From positions 1 to 64,000 of the IMG/VR virus record IMGVR_UViG_3300032117_000009: a DNA stretch of 64,000 nt; one strand, 5' to 3'. A program made the position numbers and the translations under genes. Positions 43,837 to 53,800 of the stretch are shown here, in pieces (the first letter of the stretch is position 1; each line of letters opens with the position of its first letter). The DNA is from a virus. The notes below the pieces were generated by a model that was given only the letters and a program-made list of their open reading frames with translations, was not told the DNA's origin and did no database searches.

Positions 43837-45018
43837 CTAACCCTGCCAACGAGTTGTACGGTACTGACCAGTTTGTACTGGAAGAGCACCAACATTAGAA
43901 CCAGTTACAGTAATTGATGTACCAGACGCTGTAGCGTTGAAAGCATTTGTTGTTCCTGGCCAATAAGGAACATTTTGGCCCTGCACAGATGAAAGCACAA
44001 AACTAGTACCAGGAGTAACTGTTCCAACATAAGCATTTGTTGGAATGCCAGTTCCAGTTACAGGCTTGCCAAAATCAGCCCATGTAATGCTTACGTCGGC
44101 AACAGTTCCTGAACCAGAAGTTACAGTAGCCGTATCGGTTCTAGAATAAATTTGTGACTCAACAACTGATGTACGAATTTGGCGAACTTGCGTTTCAGCA
44201 CCATATACAGTAGCACCAGAATAACCAGTAGTTGCATTTGGATTATGAACAAGTGCATCTGTTACATATGTAGGAGCTTGATATGCAGAAAAAGCATTTG
44301 CTGATTCTGGGTAAGCAACGACAGCAGGTGATGACGAATAAGCAGTACCACTTGTTGTGTATGTATTCCATACAAGCGTTGTTGTGCCAGTAGTTGTTTG
44401 CAAAGTTGCATTAGCAGCAGTTGTTCCAACATAAAGGTTGAAAGACGAAGCTGTAGTAGGCTGCAAAACATTTGCAGTTTGATCTGTTATTGCAAACGAA
44501 ATTGAAGCAGATGTTGTTGCTACAGAAATAGATGTAGCTGGGCTTGAGAAAGACTCAACGCCATTACTAACCCTTGTTACGTAATAGTAATACGTAGTTG
44601 CTGAACCTGGGTTAATTCCAGGAGTTGCTGTTATTCCTGAATAAGAACCTGGAGGGGTTACGTTCGTAGTTGCTGCTGAAGAAACTTTGAATGCAGAAGT
44701 TGTAAGACCAGAAGATGAAACGGTAAAAGTACCATTCAAACTAGCAGCTGTTCCAGTAAACCCAGCAACAACTACTGTCTCACCAGCAGTAAATGTATTA
44801 GTAGCAGTAAATGTAAATGTATAATTACCTGAAGAACCAGTAACGCTTGCTGCAGTAATACTAACGCCTGTAGCTGAAGTAGCTGTAGTTGTTACTGAAG
44901 CTGGTGGCTTAAGCAGATAAACACCCTGCTCACCTTCCATAGCAGAAGCGCCACCCTTAGAATTAACTCTAATGGCAAGCTTTTCTGCAGATTCTGTTGC
45001 TACGTTATATGTTGTCAT
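43837..45018 (-). CDS. Head decoration / virion protein with Ig-like modules
   Basis: 393 aa. Contains the module TFTAGETVVVAGFTGTAASL...NGTFTVSSSG (about 70-110), a fibronectin-like region (TTYYYYVTRVSNGVESFSSP) and a C-terminal domain with QVRQIRTSVVESQIYSRT. Ends LPVQTGQYRTTRWQG, close to the end of the preceding gene's product (YNTTQRGF), which suggests related tails. Located near the capsid genes; decoration role inferred. Confidence 0.65.
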   Translation of the reverse strand: MTTYNVATESAEKLAIRVNSKGGASAMEGEQGVYLLKPPASVTTTATSATGVSITAASVTGSSGNYTFTFTATNTFTAGETVVVAGFTGTAASLNGTFTVSSSGLTTSAFKVSSAATTNVTPPGSYSGITATPGINPGSATTYYYYVTRVSNGVESFSSPATSISVATTSASISFAITDQTANVLQPTTASSFNLYVGTTAANATLQTTTGTTTLVWNTYTTSGTAYSSSPAVVAYPESANAFSAYQAPTYVTDALVHNPNATTGYSGATVYGAETQVRQIRTSVVESQIYSRTDTATVTSGSGTVADVSITWADFGKPVTGTGIPTNAYVGTVTPGTSFVLSSVQGQNVPYWPGTTNAFNATASGTSITVTGSNVGALPVQTGQYRTTRWQG

Positions 45019-45617
45019 CAGAAGCCTCTCTGTGTCGTGTTGTATTGACCGTTCTGGAAGACAATAGCCCCAGCCCAGTCCTTAGTGTTTACGTTTGTGT
45101 TCCAGCTGATAAGGTCACCGTTCTGAGCTGTGATCCATGGATTCCACATATTGTAAGCACCACTTATAGTGTTGTTATATGGATAGGCAGTTTCTACAGT
45201 ACCATTTGTAGTTTGACTAACACCATTTTGTGTAGTGTTGTTAATTACAAAAGTCGTATTGTTTGTGATCGAAGCAATTATAAATGTTCCGTTGAATACA
45301 GCAGGGATTGTACCCTGTATTGAAACTGATTGGCCTGCACTAAAAGGATTAGCTGAAGTAGTTGTCACTATCCATGTTGATCCGTTTGCTACAATTCCAG
45401 AAACGGCAATCGATGGAGTGAACTTAAGTGAACCATCTACAGAATCGGCTACAGCTTCCTGAACGGCCTCTACATAATCATCAGAGACTTCATCCTGAGC
45501 GACTTCATCAACTACAACCTCAGCCTCTACTGGAGCTTCAGCCTTTATTTCTTTTTTCTTAGAAGCCTTGGGAGAATCCTTGACTTCTTTTACATCCTTA
45601 GTTGTTTCGTCGCTCAT
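45018..45617 (-). CDS. Virion protein with acidic N-terminal tail
   Basis: 199 aa from MSDETTKDVKEVKDS; the longer frame to 45653 overlaps the previous gene, and AGGAG is six bases before the ATG at 45617. Lys/Glu/Ala-rich unstructured first 60 residues, then the module NPFSAGQSVSIQGTIPAVFN (NGTF..) shared with its neighbour and the sheath, and a C-terminal segment WITAQNGDLISWNTNVNTKD. Probably capsid decoration. Confidence 0.65.
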   Translation of the reverse strand: MSDETTKDVKEVKDSPKASKKKEIKAEAPVEAEVVVDEVAQDEVSDDYVEAVQEAVADSVDGSLKFTPSIAVSGIVANGSTWIVTTTSANPFSAGQSVSIQGTIPAVFNGTFIIASITNNTTFVINNTTQNGVSQTTNGTVETAYPYNNTISGAYNMWNPWITAQNGDLISWNTNVNTKDWAGAIVFQNGQYNTTQRGF

Positions 45618-45627
45618 CATTTCTCCT

Positions 45628-46176
45628 TTAGTAGCGTCGTGAAACTTCCCCATTCCAGACTTCTTCTGGAGTTAGGGATTTGCCAATTGGTTCTGCCTCA
45701 TCTGGGAGGTCCTTCTTGTAAAGACCATTTTCTTCAGAAGCATTAGGTCCTAAAAGCTTAGCCATACGATCATTATGATCTTCTACGTTGCTAGGCTCAT
45801 CTGTTAATTCTGGAATCCGCTCAGAAGCTTCTTCCTCTGTTAAAAATCGAATCTTGCCTCTTTGGGCTGCACGAAGAATATAAGGATCTCTTCGTAAATC
45901 TCCCTCTAAGGTCTGTACAGAACCGTGGTAACCATTTGGGGAAAGTAAGAACGATCCTTTGGGGCTATTGAACACTGTTCTGGCTGCAGTAAGGTTTTCA
46001 ATCCATTCTGCAGTCTGTACATCTGAAAAGGCTTTTGCGCTTGGTGGCACAATTGACTTTGCAGCTGCTAAATCTTGTGGGTCTGGCTTGTGATCTACAA
46101 ACTCTCCATCAAGAGAAGGAACTTCAACTGGGGTAGCTTCCCCACCGTCACTTCTTCTGGTAACTTGTCTTGACAT
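45628..46176 (-). CDS. Hypothetical head-associated protein
   Basis: 182 aa, charged and Pro-rich. Contains SVQTLEGDLRRDPYILRAAQ and GKIRFLTEEEASERIPELTD, and a C-terminal PIGKSLTPEEVWNGEVSRRY. No domain recognised. Lies between the major capsid gene and decoration-type genes, a place for head-completion or capsid-binding proteins. Follows a strong hairpin after the capsid gene. Confidence 0.65.
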   Translation of the reverse strand: MSRQVTRRSDGGEATPVEVPSLDGEFVDHKPDPQDLAAAKSIVPPSAKAFSDVQTAEWIENLTAARTVFNSPKGSFLLSPNGYHGSVQTLEGDLRRDPYILRAAQRGKIRFLTEEEASERIPELTDEPSNVEDHNDRMAKLLGPNASEENGLYKKDLPDEAEPIGKSLTPEEVWNGEVSRRY

Positions 46177-46239
46177 TTTAATTTTCCTTTGCTTTCAAGG
46201 GATACGATATGTATCCTGAGCTAACTTTAAATACTAAGT

Positions 46240-46281
46240 GTTTGTGAGGGGCTAGAGCCAATCCCTAACCCCATCACAAAC
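46240..46281 (-). terminator. Strong hairpin after the major capsid gene
   Basis: GTTTGTGA.GGGG arms (46240-46251 and 46269-46281, one bulge) with extra pairing in the loop. The poly-U tail is weak (TATTT further on), so it may protect or process mRNA rather than stop transcription. Confidence 0.45.
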
Positions 46282-46299
46282 GGCAACGCACTCGTAAAA

Positions 46300-47307
46300 C
46301 TAGGCCTTGACGATCTTACCAAGACCACGAGGGTTAAGAACGATCTCAGAAACAAGCTCGTCCATGACCCAACCCTTGTGGAATTTCTCAGGGGTGTGGT
46401 TCTCTTCAACGTCAAGGGAGTACATGACAGGGAAGACACCGAGGAACTCAGGAGCAGGGGTCAGATAGACCGTACCCTGAGGAACCTCAATTGAACGCTG
46501 AACCTGGAAACCACCGAACTGGATGATGCGCTCACCGGCAACAACACGGTCCTTGAAAGCCCAACCAGTCTGGTTAATGTCCCACTTGTAAAGGTCACGG
46601 TAGTCGATTGGGTTCATCAGAAGGCGAGCAGCCTCAAGCTGGTGAACTTCGATCAGACCAACGAGGTCATACAGCGAGTCAGGAGTTACATAACCTGAAA
46701 GCTCATTGACGATGTGGGTTGGTGAAACAACGTGGTTAGGGTCAACAGCGTAGTTATTGATAGCAGCTTCAAGAACTGTGATCAGGCGAGCATCCTCTTG
46801 TTGCATGATAGCCTGCTTCGACATGTCTTGGGCATACTCTACGATGTTAACACGCAAGTACCAGAGGTCTTCCTTCTTAATCTGAGGGAAGGTGGCGATA
46901 CGGAACAAACGGACTGGAACTTTCTTACCTTCGAATGGGGTAACACGAACTTCACCCTCATTACCAGACAGAACGTAAGCCTGACCGTACTCGTCCAGAA
47001 CGTCATAGACAACTGGAACACCAGGGGTCAGTGGGTCCTCAAGAAGGACGTTACGGGTCATACCCTGGTAACGAAGCTTCAGCTGGATAGGACCAATCAT
47101 ACCCTGGCCCAAACGGACCATATAGTTGTCCTTGTCAGCAAGGATCTGCGACAGACGACGTTGCTTCTCTTCACGAGTAGCAGTAACACGGCCTGTAGCC
47201 TCCTTCAGACGACTACGAGCCTCAACAATGTCATTTACATAAGTATCTGACTTGCGAGCTACTCTAGGGCCAATACCGCCCTGATTTGAAGTTAGTGATG
47301 TAGACAT
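46300..47307 (-). CDS. Major capsid protein
   Basis: 335 aa. HK97-like fold features: an N-terminal helical arm with TGRVTATREEKQRRLSQILA, the P-domain-like YLRVNIVEYAQDMSKQAIMQ and LITVLEAAI spine helix, LLMNPIDYRDLYKWD, and the late PQGTVYLTPAPEFLGVFPVM. GC-rich, C-ending codons unlike the AT-rich neighbours indicate very high expression. AGGAG Shine-Dalgarno. Preceded by protease, scaffold-like and decoration-type genes in canonical order. Confidence 0.88.
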   Translation of the reverse strand: MSTSLTSNQGGIGPRVARKSDTYVNDIVEARSRLKEATGRVTATREEKQRRLSQILADKDNYMVRLGQGMIGPIQLKLRYQGMTRNVLLEDPLTPGVPVVYDVLDEYGQAYVLSGNEGEVRVTPFEGKKVPVRLFRIATFPQIKKEDLWYLRVNIVEYAQDMSKQAIMQQEDARLITVLEAAINNYAVDPNHVVSPTHIVNELSGYVTPDSLYDLVGLIEVHQLEAARLLMNPIDYRDLYKWDINQTGWAFKDRVVAGERIIQFGGFQVQRSIEVPQGTVYLTPAPEFLGVFPVMYSLDVEENHTPEKFHKGWVMDELVSEIVLNPRGLGKIVKA

Positions 47308-47332
47308 TATATTTCTCCTTTAAGAAATTAAG

Positions 47333-47884
47333 TTACTGAGCGTTACCAGAAACTGTGCCGAGCGTGCCAATAGGTACAAGACGGATAACAATTTGTGTAG
47401 CGCCAAGAACATCAATAAGCTCAGCAACTGGAACGGCACCTGAAGCTTGGTCAGTGGTAAGCATACCCTTCTTGCTAGTACCAGTACCAGCGTAAAGGTA
47501 CTGACGACCACCATTGTTAGGCACTGTGTAACCAGCTGAAGCAGCTGTATCGAAAGCAGGAGCACCAATGGTGAAGAAGGCATTAGAGCCACCCAACCAT
47601 ACTGCTACTGAGTTCATACCAACCTGTGAAAGGTCATCGATGTTGGCATTACGGTCGAAAGCAGCAAGGCCAAATGGCTTAGCATAGGCTGTGCTTACGT
47701 TTGTAGCACCATCGTAAAGAGCAACCGTGTCAGCACCTGTGCGGTAAACAACCATGCCTGAGTAAATGTTACCAGTCTCGGCTGGGTCCAGGAAGGTGTT
47801 GTACGGGGTAGCCTCGTACTTTTCGTACAATGGTGTGCAAGTTCTGTGTACACCAACATTAGCAACGCTGTTAAGCTGTAGCAT
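47333..47884 (-). CDS. Capsid decoration / stabilisation-type protein
   Basis: 183 aa. Beta-rich: TYSGMVVYRTGADTVALYDG-like stretch (residues about 38-58), PFGLAAFDRN, VAVWLGGSNAFFTIGAPAFD and a C-terminal GATQIVIRLVPIGTLG. Resembles phage capsid proteins that sit directly before the major capsid gene and trim or decorate the shell. AAGGAG precedes the ATG. Also GC-richer than average. Confidence 0.7.
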   Translation of the reverse strand: MLQLNSVANVGVHRTCTPLYEKYEATPYNTFLDPAETGNIYSGMVVYRTGADTVALYDGATNVSTAYAKPFGLAAFDRNANIDDLSQVGMNSVAVWLGGSNAFFTIGAPAFDTAASAGYTVPNNGGRQYLYAGTGTSKKGMLTTDQASGAVPVAELIDVLGATQIVIRLVPIGTLGTVSGNAQ

Positions 47885-47899
47885 GTTTTTCTCCTTTAA

Positions 47900-49522
47900 T
47901 TAAAGTGTGATGAGGTAATCGTCTTTTAATACATCTTGCTTCGAAACCGAAGCGGTTCTTGTGGTACGGCCCATCTCTGGAACACGGTTAGCCTTTGAGT
48001 TAGCAACTCGCATGGTTTGGCGTGTTTTTACCGCTCCGGTTCGCTCCATCGTGTCAAGAGTCATAATTACACCCTCAATCTTTGATGCAGACATTTTTTC
48101 ATACTGAGCAATGTGCTTAGCACGCTCATCTCTGTTAACCATGCCAAGTCGCTCAAGTCGATCTACAAGGTTAACGGCTTTCAGAAGGCCTTCACGATTA
48201 GAAGCAGTCTTTTCTCTTTCTACTTCTTCTTCTTCAGATTCCATCTCACGCTTTGATTCAGCATCAGACTTCTTCTTGTCATCCTTCTTATTATCCTTTT
48301 TCTTGTTCCTTTTAGCAACAGGCTGGTAAGGAGCAAAAGCTGGGTTTGTAGCATCACCAGGCCAAGGAGTCTTGTTCTCGCTTTGCTGCGGTACAAAACC
48401 AGTTGAAGCACCATCGTTGTAGTATGGTGGAACATCGGCAAGCTGAAGTTGGTTAGGCTGAAGGTTAGGTACAACTACATTGTCAATAAAATCAGGTGTC
48501 ATAACTTCTTGACGAGATTCTGTAACATCGTCAAGATCCTGCACTTGTGTTGGACGAGAAGTCTCTTGGTTACCATTAGTAGCCAGCTTGCCTTCTAATT
48601 GATCATGTACAGCCTTTAAATTGTCAATAACATTGGCAATCTTTACAGACTTGCCTTCCTTAAGGTGTTTGAAAATTATACCTAGTCTACGGTCAATAGC
48701 GTAAACTCGCTTGTCATTTTTAGCAGCAGACTTAATAGCATTGTGAGCAGCCCACATAGCCTTATCTACTTCCTCAACGCTACCTCGCTCAGCAAGACCC
48801 TTTGCAGCTTGACGAACAAATTTAGCAGCAGCACGCTCACCAATAGGTTGTTCCTCAGCATAAATATCAGGCTCAGCAACAACACGATTGTCACCAGGTC
48901 CACCCATAACATCCATAGCATCCAAATCTTGCACATTAATGTTGCGTGCAGGCATTACGTCCTTCCATTGTGAAGGCACTGGTGGTGGTGCCATTGATGA
49001 TAGACCTAATGGACCATCAAGGTACATGTTCGATACTTGATCGTACTGAACACCAGGTACCATAGCCTCTCTTTTACGAGGCCGTAGTTCTTTATCAAAC
49101 CGGCTCATATTAGCTCCTTGCCTTTGCTGTGTTACAGCATCTAGTTGTTGCATCCTTTGCAAATCTCTTAACTTAAGTAATTCTTGCTCAAGTTCATTAA
49201 TTCTTGTGCTAGGATCATTTTCCGCAGAACTTACATCAGATGCTTGATCTGCTTCTTGGTCTTCAACAGCTTGCTCTGGGTCTTCCTCTTCTTGTTGTTG
49301 TGGAGGCCCAGCACCTGCAGGCTGCGGTTCATATTGTGGATCACGACCTTTTTTATCAGTATCGGGATTTTGGAAATCTTCTGGTGGAGCTTCATAACCA
49401 CAAGAATCACAAAGCATTCCATCAAATTCGGAACCACATACAGGGCATTGAGATTCATCACGCATTGTGTCAACATCAGCTGGCAAACGCATGATCTCCT
49501 TTGATACCCTTAAATTAGGCAT
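47900..49522 (-). CDS. Scaffold-like acidic protein with N-terminal zinc ribbon
   Basis: 540 aa. Starts with a zinc ribbon, CPVCGSEFDGMLCDSCGYE (26-44), then an acidic Gln/Glu/Pro-rich stretch, a helical centre (about 230-310, AAAKFVRQAAKGLAERGSVE), a Lys/Asp/Glu-rich coiled segment (KKDNKKDDKKKSDAESKREM) and a C-terminal basic tail. Placed between protease and capsid as scaffolds are. Eight-base overlap with the protease gene. Confidence 0.65.
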   Translation of the reverse strand: MPNLRVSKEIMRLPADVDTMRDESQCPVCGSEFDGMLCDSCGYEAPPEDFQNPDTDKKGRDPQYEPQPAGAGPPQQQEEEDPEQAVEDQEADQASDVSSAENDPSTRINELEQELLKLRDLQRMQQLDAVTQQRQGANMSRFDKELRPRKREAMVPGVQYDQVSNMYLDGPLGLSSMAPPPVPSQWKDVMPARNINVQDLDAMDVMGGPGDNRVVAEPDIYAEEQPIGERAAAKFVRQAAKGLAERGSVEEVDKAMWAAHNAIKSAAKNDKRVYAIDRRLGIIFKHLKEGKSVKIANVIDNLKAVHDQLEGKLATNGNQETSRPTQVQDLDDVTESRQEVMTPDFIDNVVVPNLQPNQLQLADVPPYYNDGASTGFVPQQSENKTPWPGDATNPAFAPYQPVAKRNKKKDNKKDDKKKSDAESKREMESEEEEVEREKTASNREGLLKAVNLVDRLERLGMVNRDERAKHIAQYEKMSASKIEGVIMTLDTMERTGAVKTRQTMRVANSKANRVPEMGRTTRTASVSKQDVLKDDYLITL

Positions 49523-50174
49523 ATGGAACCATTTTCTTGTCTAGGAACCAGGCACTCTCATCTGCTGGGTCAAAAACACAGCTAAGTTCAAAGAAATTTG
49601 GATTGTGACAATTTTCCCAAACCAAAGCTTCTTTTCTGGAACCGTTCTTATAAATATCTAACCTCATGCCCTTCATATAAGGAAGGTGTTCGCAATAGTC
49701 ACGTTCGGTTTTAGCGTTATTGCCACATGCAGAACACGTAGTAGAGCCTACATCAGCACCCATGCTTACTCCAGGAATTTGACCACTCATAATTGCTTGG
49801 CCAAGTTTTGGAAAAGTATGAGAATCGATTTCCATCAAACAGTACACAGAACCATCTGTGTGCCCTGATGCAAGTCTTGTTTCTTTATAAAGAGCATCAA
49901 GCACAACTCCACGAGCCTCTTTTGGATCACTATTGTTGTGCTCTACAAAAACTGGACGACCTACAAAAGTTTTGTAAGCCTTTTTAAGTTCTCCTACTGG
50001 CCAGCCATCGTAATTAGCATTGACCCTAGAAGATATCGCCCTAGAAACTGCATAGAGATAGCCAGGACGCTCCTGGTAATCAAAATCCTTTAGTGTGATA
50101 GGATGAATTTTGACTTCCTCAGCTTTCTTGAGGAAGCCTCTACGTTCTAGAGTTGGTGCGCCGAATTTTATCAT
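49515..50174 (-). CDS. Prohead maturation protease
   Basis: 219 aa. Family features: YLYAVSRAISSRVNANYDGW, GRPVFVEHNN with catalytic His79, and GQIPGVSMGADV with catalytic Ser137, followed by ELSCVFDPADESA. An inserted zinc site C147-C150...C161-H163 (CSAC, CEH) is unusual for small HK97/T4-type proteases. Cleaves scaffold and capsid N-termini during head maturation. In the canonical place between portal and scaffold/capsid. Confidence 0.85.
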   Translation of the reverse strand: MIKFGAPTLERRGFLKKAEEVKIHPITLKDFDYQERPGYLYAVSRAISSRVNANYDGWPVGELKKAYKTFVGRPVFVEHNNSDPKEARGVVLDALYKETRLASGHTDGSVYCLMEIDSHTFPKLGQAIMSGQIPGVSMGADVGSTTCSACGNNAKTERDYCEHLPYMKGMRLDIYKNGSRKEALVWENCHNPNFFELSCVFDPADESAWFLDKKMVPYA

Positions 50175-50235
50175 AATGATCTAACTCTAAATTTGAGTAA
50201 AGAGTTTAAATACATTCTTTTTGCAAAAGAAATAT

Positions 50236-50679
50236 TCAATGTTTATTTAAATTGACAGAATTCAAATGTCGTTCTAAACGATTGTCAATATCAATTATTT
50301 TTTTACTTAATTCTTCAAGTGTTTTGCCACTATTAGCAATAACTGGCATAACATCTGTACGCATAGTATTTACGTCACGATTTACAATTTTTACAGCATC
50401 TTTTAAAGATGAACCGGAATTATCTTGTACTTCATGCTCAAGTTTTTCAAGTGTGCTATCTTGTTTACAAAGGTGTTCCCGTATTTCTGTAAATTGATCA
50501 CGCATTGATGGGTATCCAACTTCTGGGACTCCCATAACTTGATCATGGATAGCTGATTGATTTTTTGCTATTTTAGCTATAGATCTTCCAACCCAAATAA
50601 GCAATGTGCCAAACGCAGTGGCAGTTGCATAAATCAAAATTGTTTCTAAAGTAGTATTGATAGATATAACAGATAACAT
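50236..50679 (-). CDS. Membrane-anchored coiled-coil protein
   Basis: 147 aa. One N-terminal transmembrane helix (about 10-33, LETILIYATATAFGTLLIWV) followed by amphipathic coiled coil with EIREHLCKQDSTLEKLEHEV. Resembles small 'DUF2746-like' membrane proteins of actinobacteriophages that are sometimes placed near lysis genes. Here it lies between portal and protease. Possibly holin-related; unproven. Confidence 0.65.
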   Translation of the reverse strand: MLSVISINTTLETILIYATATAFGTLLIWVGRSIAKIAKNQSAIHDQVMGVPEVGYPSMRDQFTEIREHLCKQDSTLEKLEHEVQDNSGSSLKDAVKIVNRDVNTMRTDVMPVIANSGKTLEELSKKIIDIDNRLERHLNSVNLNKH

Positions 50680-50680
50680 T

Positions 50681-50848
50681 TTAATCTTCGTATATTGAAT
50701 CAGTAAGGTCTAAACGATCAAGATTGCGAGCTGTACCTGATTCTTTTATTACTTCATACTTTTGTATATCAGTAGATAACGAAGTTATACCAGAAGACCT
50801 GGTATTTGCTGTTAACAATCTTGGTTTTGAATCTAATAGTCTGCTCAT
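50681..50848 (-). CDS. 55-aa hypothetical protein
   Basis: MSRLLDSKPRLLTANTRSSG, then ITSLSTDIQKYEVIKESGTA and RNLDRLDLTDSIYED. AAGGA four bases before the ATG. The stop lies one base from the start of the coiled-coil gene. Fills the gap after the portal; the composition is ordinary protein. Function unknown. Confidence 0.65.
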   Translation of the reverse strand: MSRLLDSKPRLLTANTRSSGITSLSTDIQKYEVIKESGTARNLDRLDLTDSIYED

Positions 50849-50878
50849 ATCATTCCTTATAATACTTAATAAAAAAAA

Positions 50879-53800
50879 TTACATCTTTCCTTCATCATTT
50901 TGAAAATCTAAACCAGCACCAGTGTTACCATATCCAACTTCACCATCATCAGCAACACCATGCTGCATAGCTTCATTCGCAGCTTCATTATCGCTACCAA
51001 CTGCATTTGCAACACGATAATTTTCTTCAAAATCTTCTAAATTAAACTTTTCGTATTGGCTATCTGTAACAATTTTCATACCTTTTATTATTGTCATTTT
51101 ACGACGAAGTTGCTGCTCTTTAGGAACACCAAAATACATACGACCACCATATTCAGCTACATAACCATCATTATTAGATGCAGTTTTTGTAGAGGCGGTT
51201 TTAAAATCAACAGAATTTCTTTCTCCACAATTAGGGCATGGATTATTTAAAGTTTTCCCAACGAGTGAATCTTTATCAAGATCATCATAATCGCCTAACC
51301 AATCACAGGAAGAGCATTCAACTGGATTATCGTAGATATCAAAATCATAATCGCCATTGTTAAAATCATCATCATATTCATATGAAGAACCAGTTACAGA
51401 AGATTTCTTTGTTTTCTTTGTATCTGTTTTCTTTTTCGTTGGCTTCTTAGGTTGTGATTTCTTTTGATCATCAGATTCTGCTGGGCGCTGCGGTGGAATC
51501 ATACCTGGCATAAGGAACGGGCCTACCATGCTATCTGCATCAGCTTGCGTACCAGGAGTAAGAATATTAGGTGCTGATGGTTGTGATGTTATGTCAGCAA
51601 TGCCTTGTGGTGACATTTGTGCAATCATTTCAGGATTTTCTTGCTGCATATTGTATGCCATGAACTCTTGATAGTATTCAGGAGGAATAGGAAGTTCAAG
51701 AGCAATAAGACGCTCAAAGAGATCTTTTTTAAACCTTTGCTCAGCAACAACAGTTTGAAGTTTTTCTTCTGTCTTAGCTTCAATTTCATCTTTAAATTCA
51801 ATAGGAATATTGATAGCCATAGTTTTAAGAGAAACAGGAAAACCTTGACCAGCAAGCTCCATAACAAATTGACGCTCTACCTGCTCATCTCTTAAGTTCA
51901 TAGATTTAAACTGAACATCAGGGATGGCAAGTTTTGGACGCTCTTCTACGTACTCTTCTCCAGTTTCTTCATTTACAAGAAGAACTGTTTCCATGACAGG
52001 AATTCGAGCATTGCCAACTTTACGATATTCATAATGTCCTTGACGTTCAGCAACAGGACGCATACGTTCTTGAACAAATCTTGCAATCTTCTTCTGGTAT
52101 GTTGTGAGCATGTTAGTAATAAGCTCACGGTTAAGGGCACCAGAGGCATATGGGGCACCGCTCTTACCACCTTGCAGAAGTTCAGCACCAATACCGAACA
52201 CTTGCATAACCTTAGACTCAACACGTAAGAAGTCCTGGTCAAGACGAGGCATAGCTTCTCTACCGAATGCATTCTTAATATCAAGTCCATGGTGATAAGT
52301 CATCAAACGGAAGTCTGAATTGATAGCAAGTGCTAGGTCATCACGAAGTTGTTGAAGCTCAGTAGCGTCAGGAATCCAGGGTCCATCCTCGTCTACGTCT
52401 GGAAGACCAAGGGTAGCAAGAATAAGTGGTGAATATAACCTATCAGCAATAGCGTCTTGAGCAGCATTAAGCGATTCTTCAAGCATAAGCATACGGAAAG
52501 CACGAAGAAGAATTGGGCTACCGTGTTCTGACCATGGGTTAGTATTGTGCGTTACTAACCCAGCAGTTATGTGGGTGTGATAGTCGGCAATACCAATTGC
52601 CATAGTTTCTTCATCTTGTCCTAGCTCAATTTTTATAATTGAATCATAGGGGAAGTTGGATGGACGAGTATTTTTAACCGGAATTTCATCTGGAATGGCT
52701 TTTCTATTGCAAAGGGGTTTAACAAAGCTAGCGAGAATAGACTTTGACTCTTTTTTGCCAACTATTAAGCGATAACCATAGCCAGAATCTGGAGCATAAT
52801 CATATTTTGGAACATCATAGATTCTTGACTCTACGCCTAAGAAAGAAAGAAGTATTTGACAATCTTCAAGCAAAGGACGATTCATACTTGTCCAAACAAC
52901 CATGCCGTTTGAATCTACGTGGCCATCTGTGTCAAAATATCCTGCTAGGAATTCTGACCAAAATTCTTTTCCACCTTCCCAAACAAATGCAGGGACTCTC
53001 TTTGTGTGCGTTGTTTGTCCTCTAACTCCACAATCTACAAGTAGTTGTTTGATTAGATTTGGATTTTTAGTTTTTTCTCCCTGAGAAACAATCCATGAAA
53101 TTTTTGTAGATCCAGCTTGTGAAAGCTTGCAACCATAGGAAGCAACAAACTTATTCATCCAATCAATATTTTCTTGATCTTCATTATGGAACATAATTGT
53201 CTTATGCCCATAACTACCATCGCCAACCATCATTCCAAGGAATCTAGCAATGTCTTTTTCTTCATTGTTGTTTTCTTTATTAGAATAATTGTGTCCAACC
53301 AAAAGGTTTGTTCCAATAGTAAGATCAGAAGCTTCGACCCAACCATTTTCAGTAAGAAATGGGTGCTCTGAGTTAACACCAATCCTTCTACCTTGTTTTG
53401 TTGTAATCCAATAAATTGGCTCTGGATCGTTTATCCCCTGATGACTTACAGTGCTATGTACAATCTTATTGGCAGTCTCATCCCATGCAAGAACTTCATC
53501 GCCAACAGCAAGGTCCTGAGCTTTAATTGGACCAGATGGAGTCATGATATCAGTAGACCCAACAACACATTTAAATTTAATCTGTTTCATAAGAACATCA
53601 GAAACAGGAATTTCTTTATCCTGTCGTGCCCAGGCTACAACATCTGGGTAAAGTTGCATAAGTGCTGCATACTCTGGAGCAGGATCACGAGTATCAATAA
53701 GCTTCTTGATTTCATCAGGCACCTTGATGTGATACTGATAAGTTCTAAGTGCTCTATTCTTAGCTACAATAACGTCATTTGGGTTAATAATCTCGTCATC

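Noticed and set aside
46732-47250. 172-codon plus-strand open frame
   Set aside because: Antisense shadow of the major capsid gene, favoured by its GC-rich codons.
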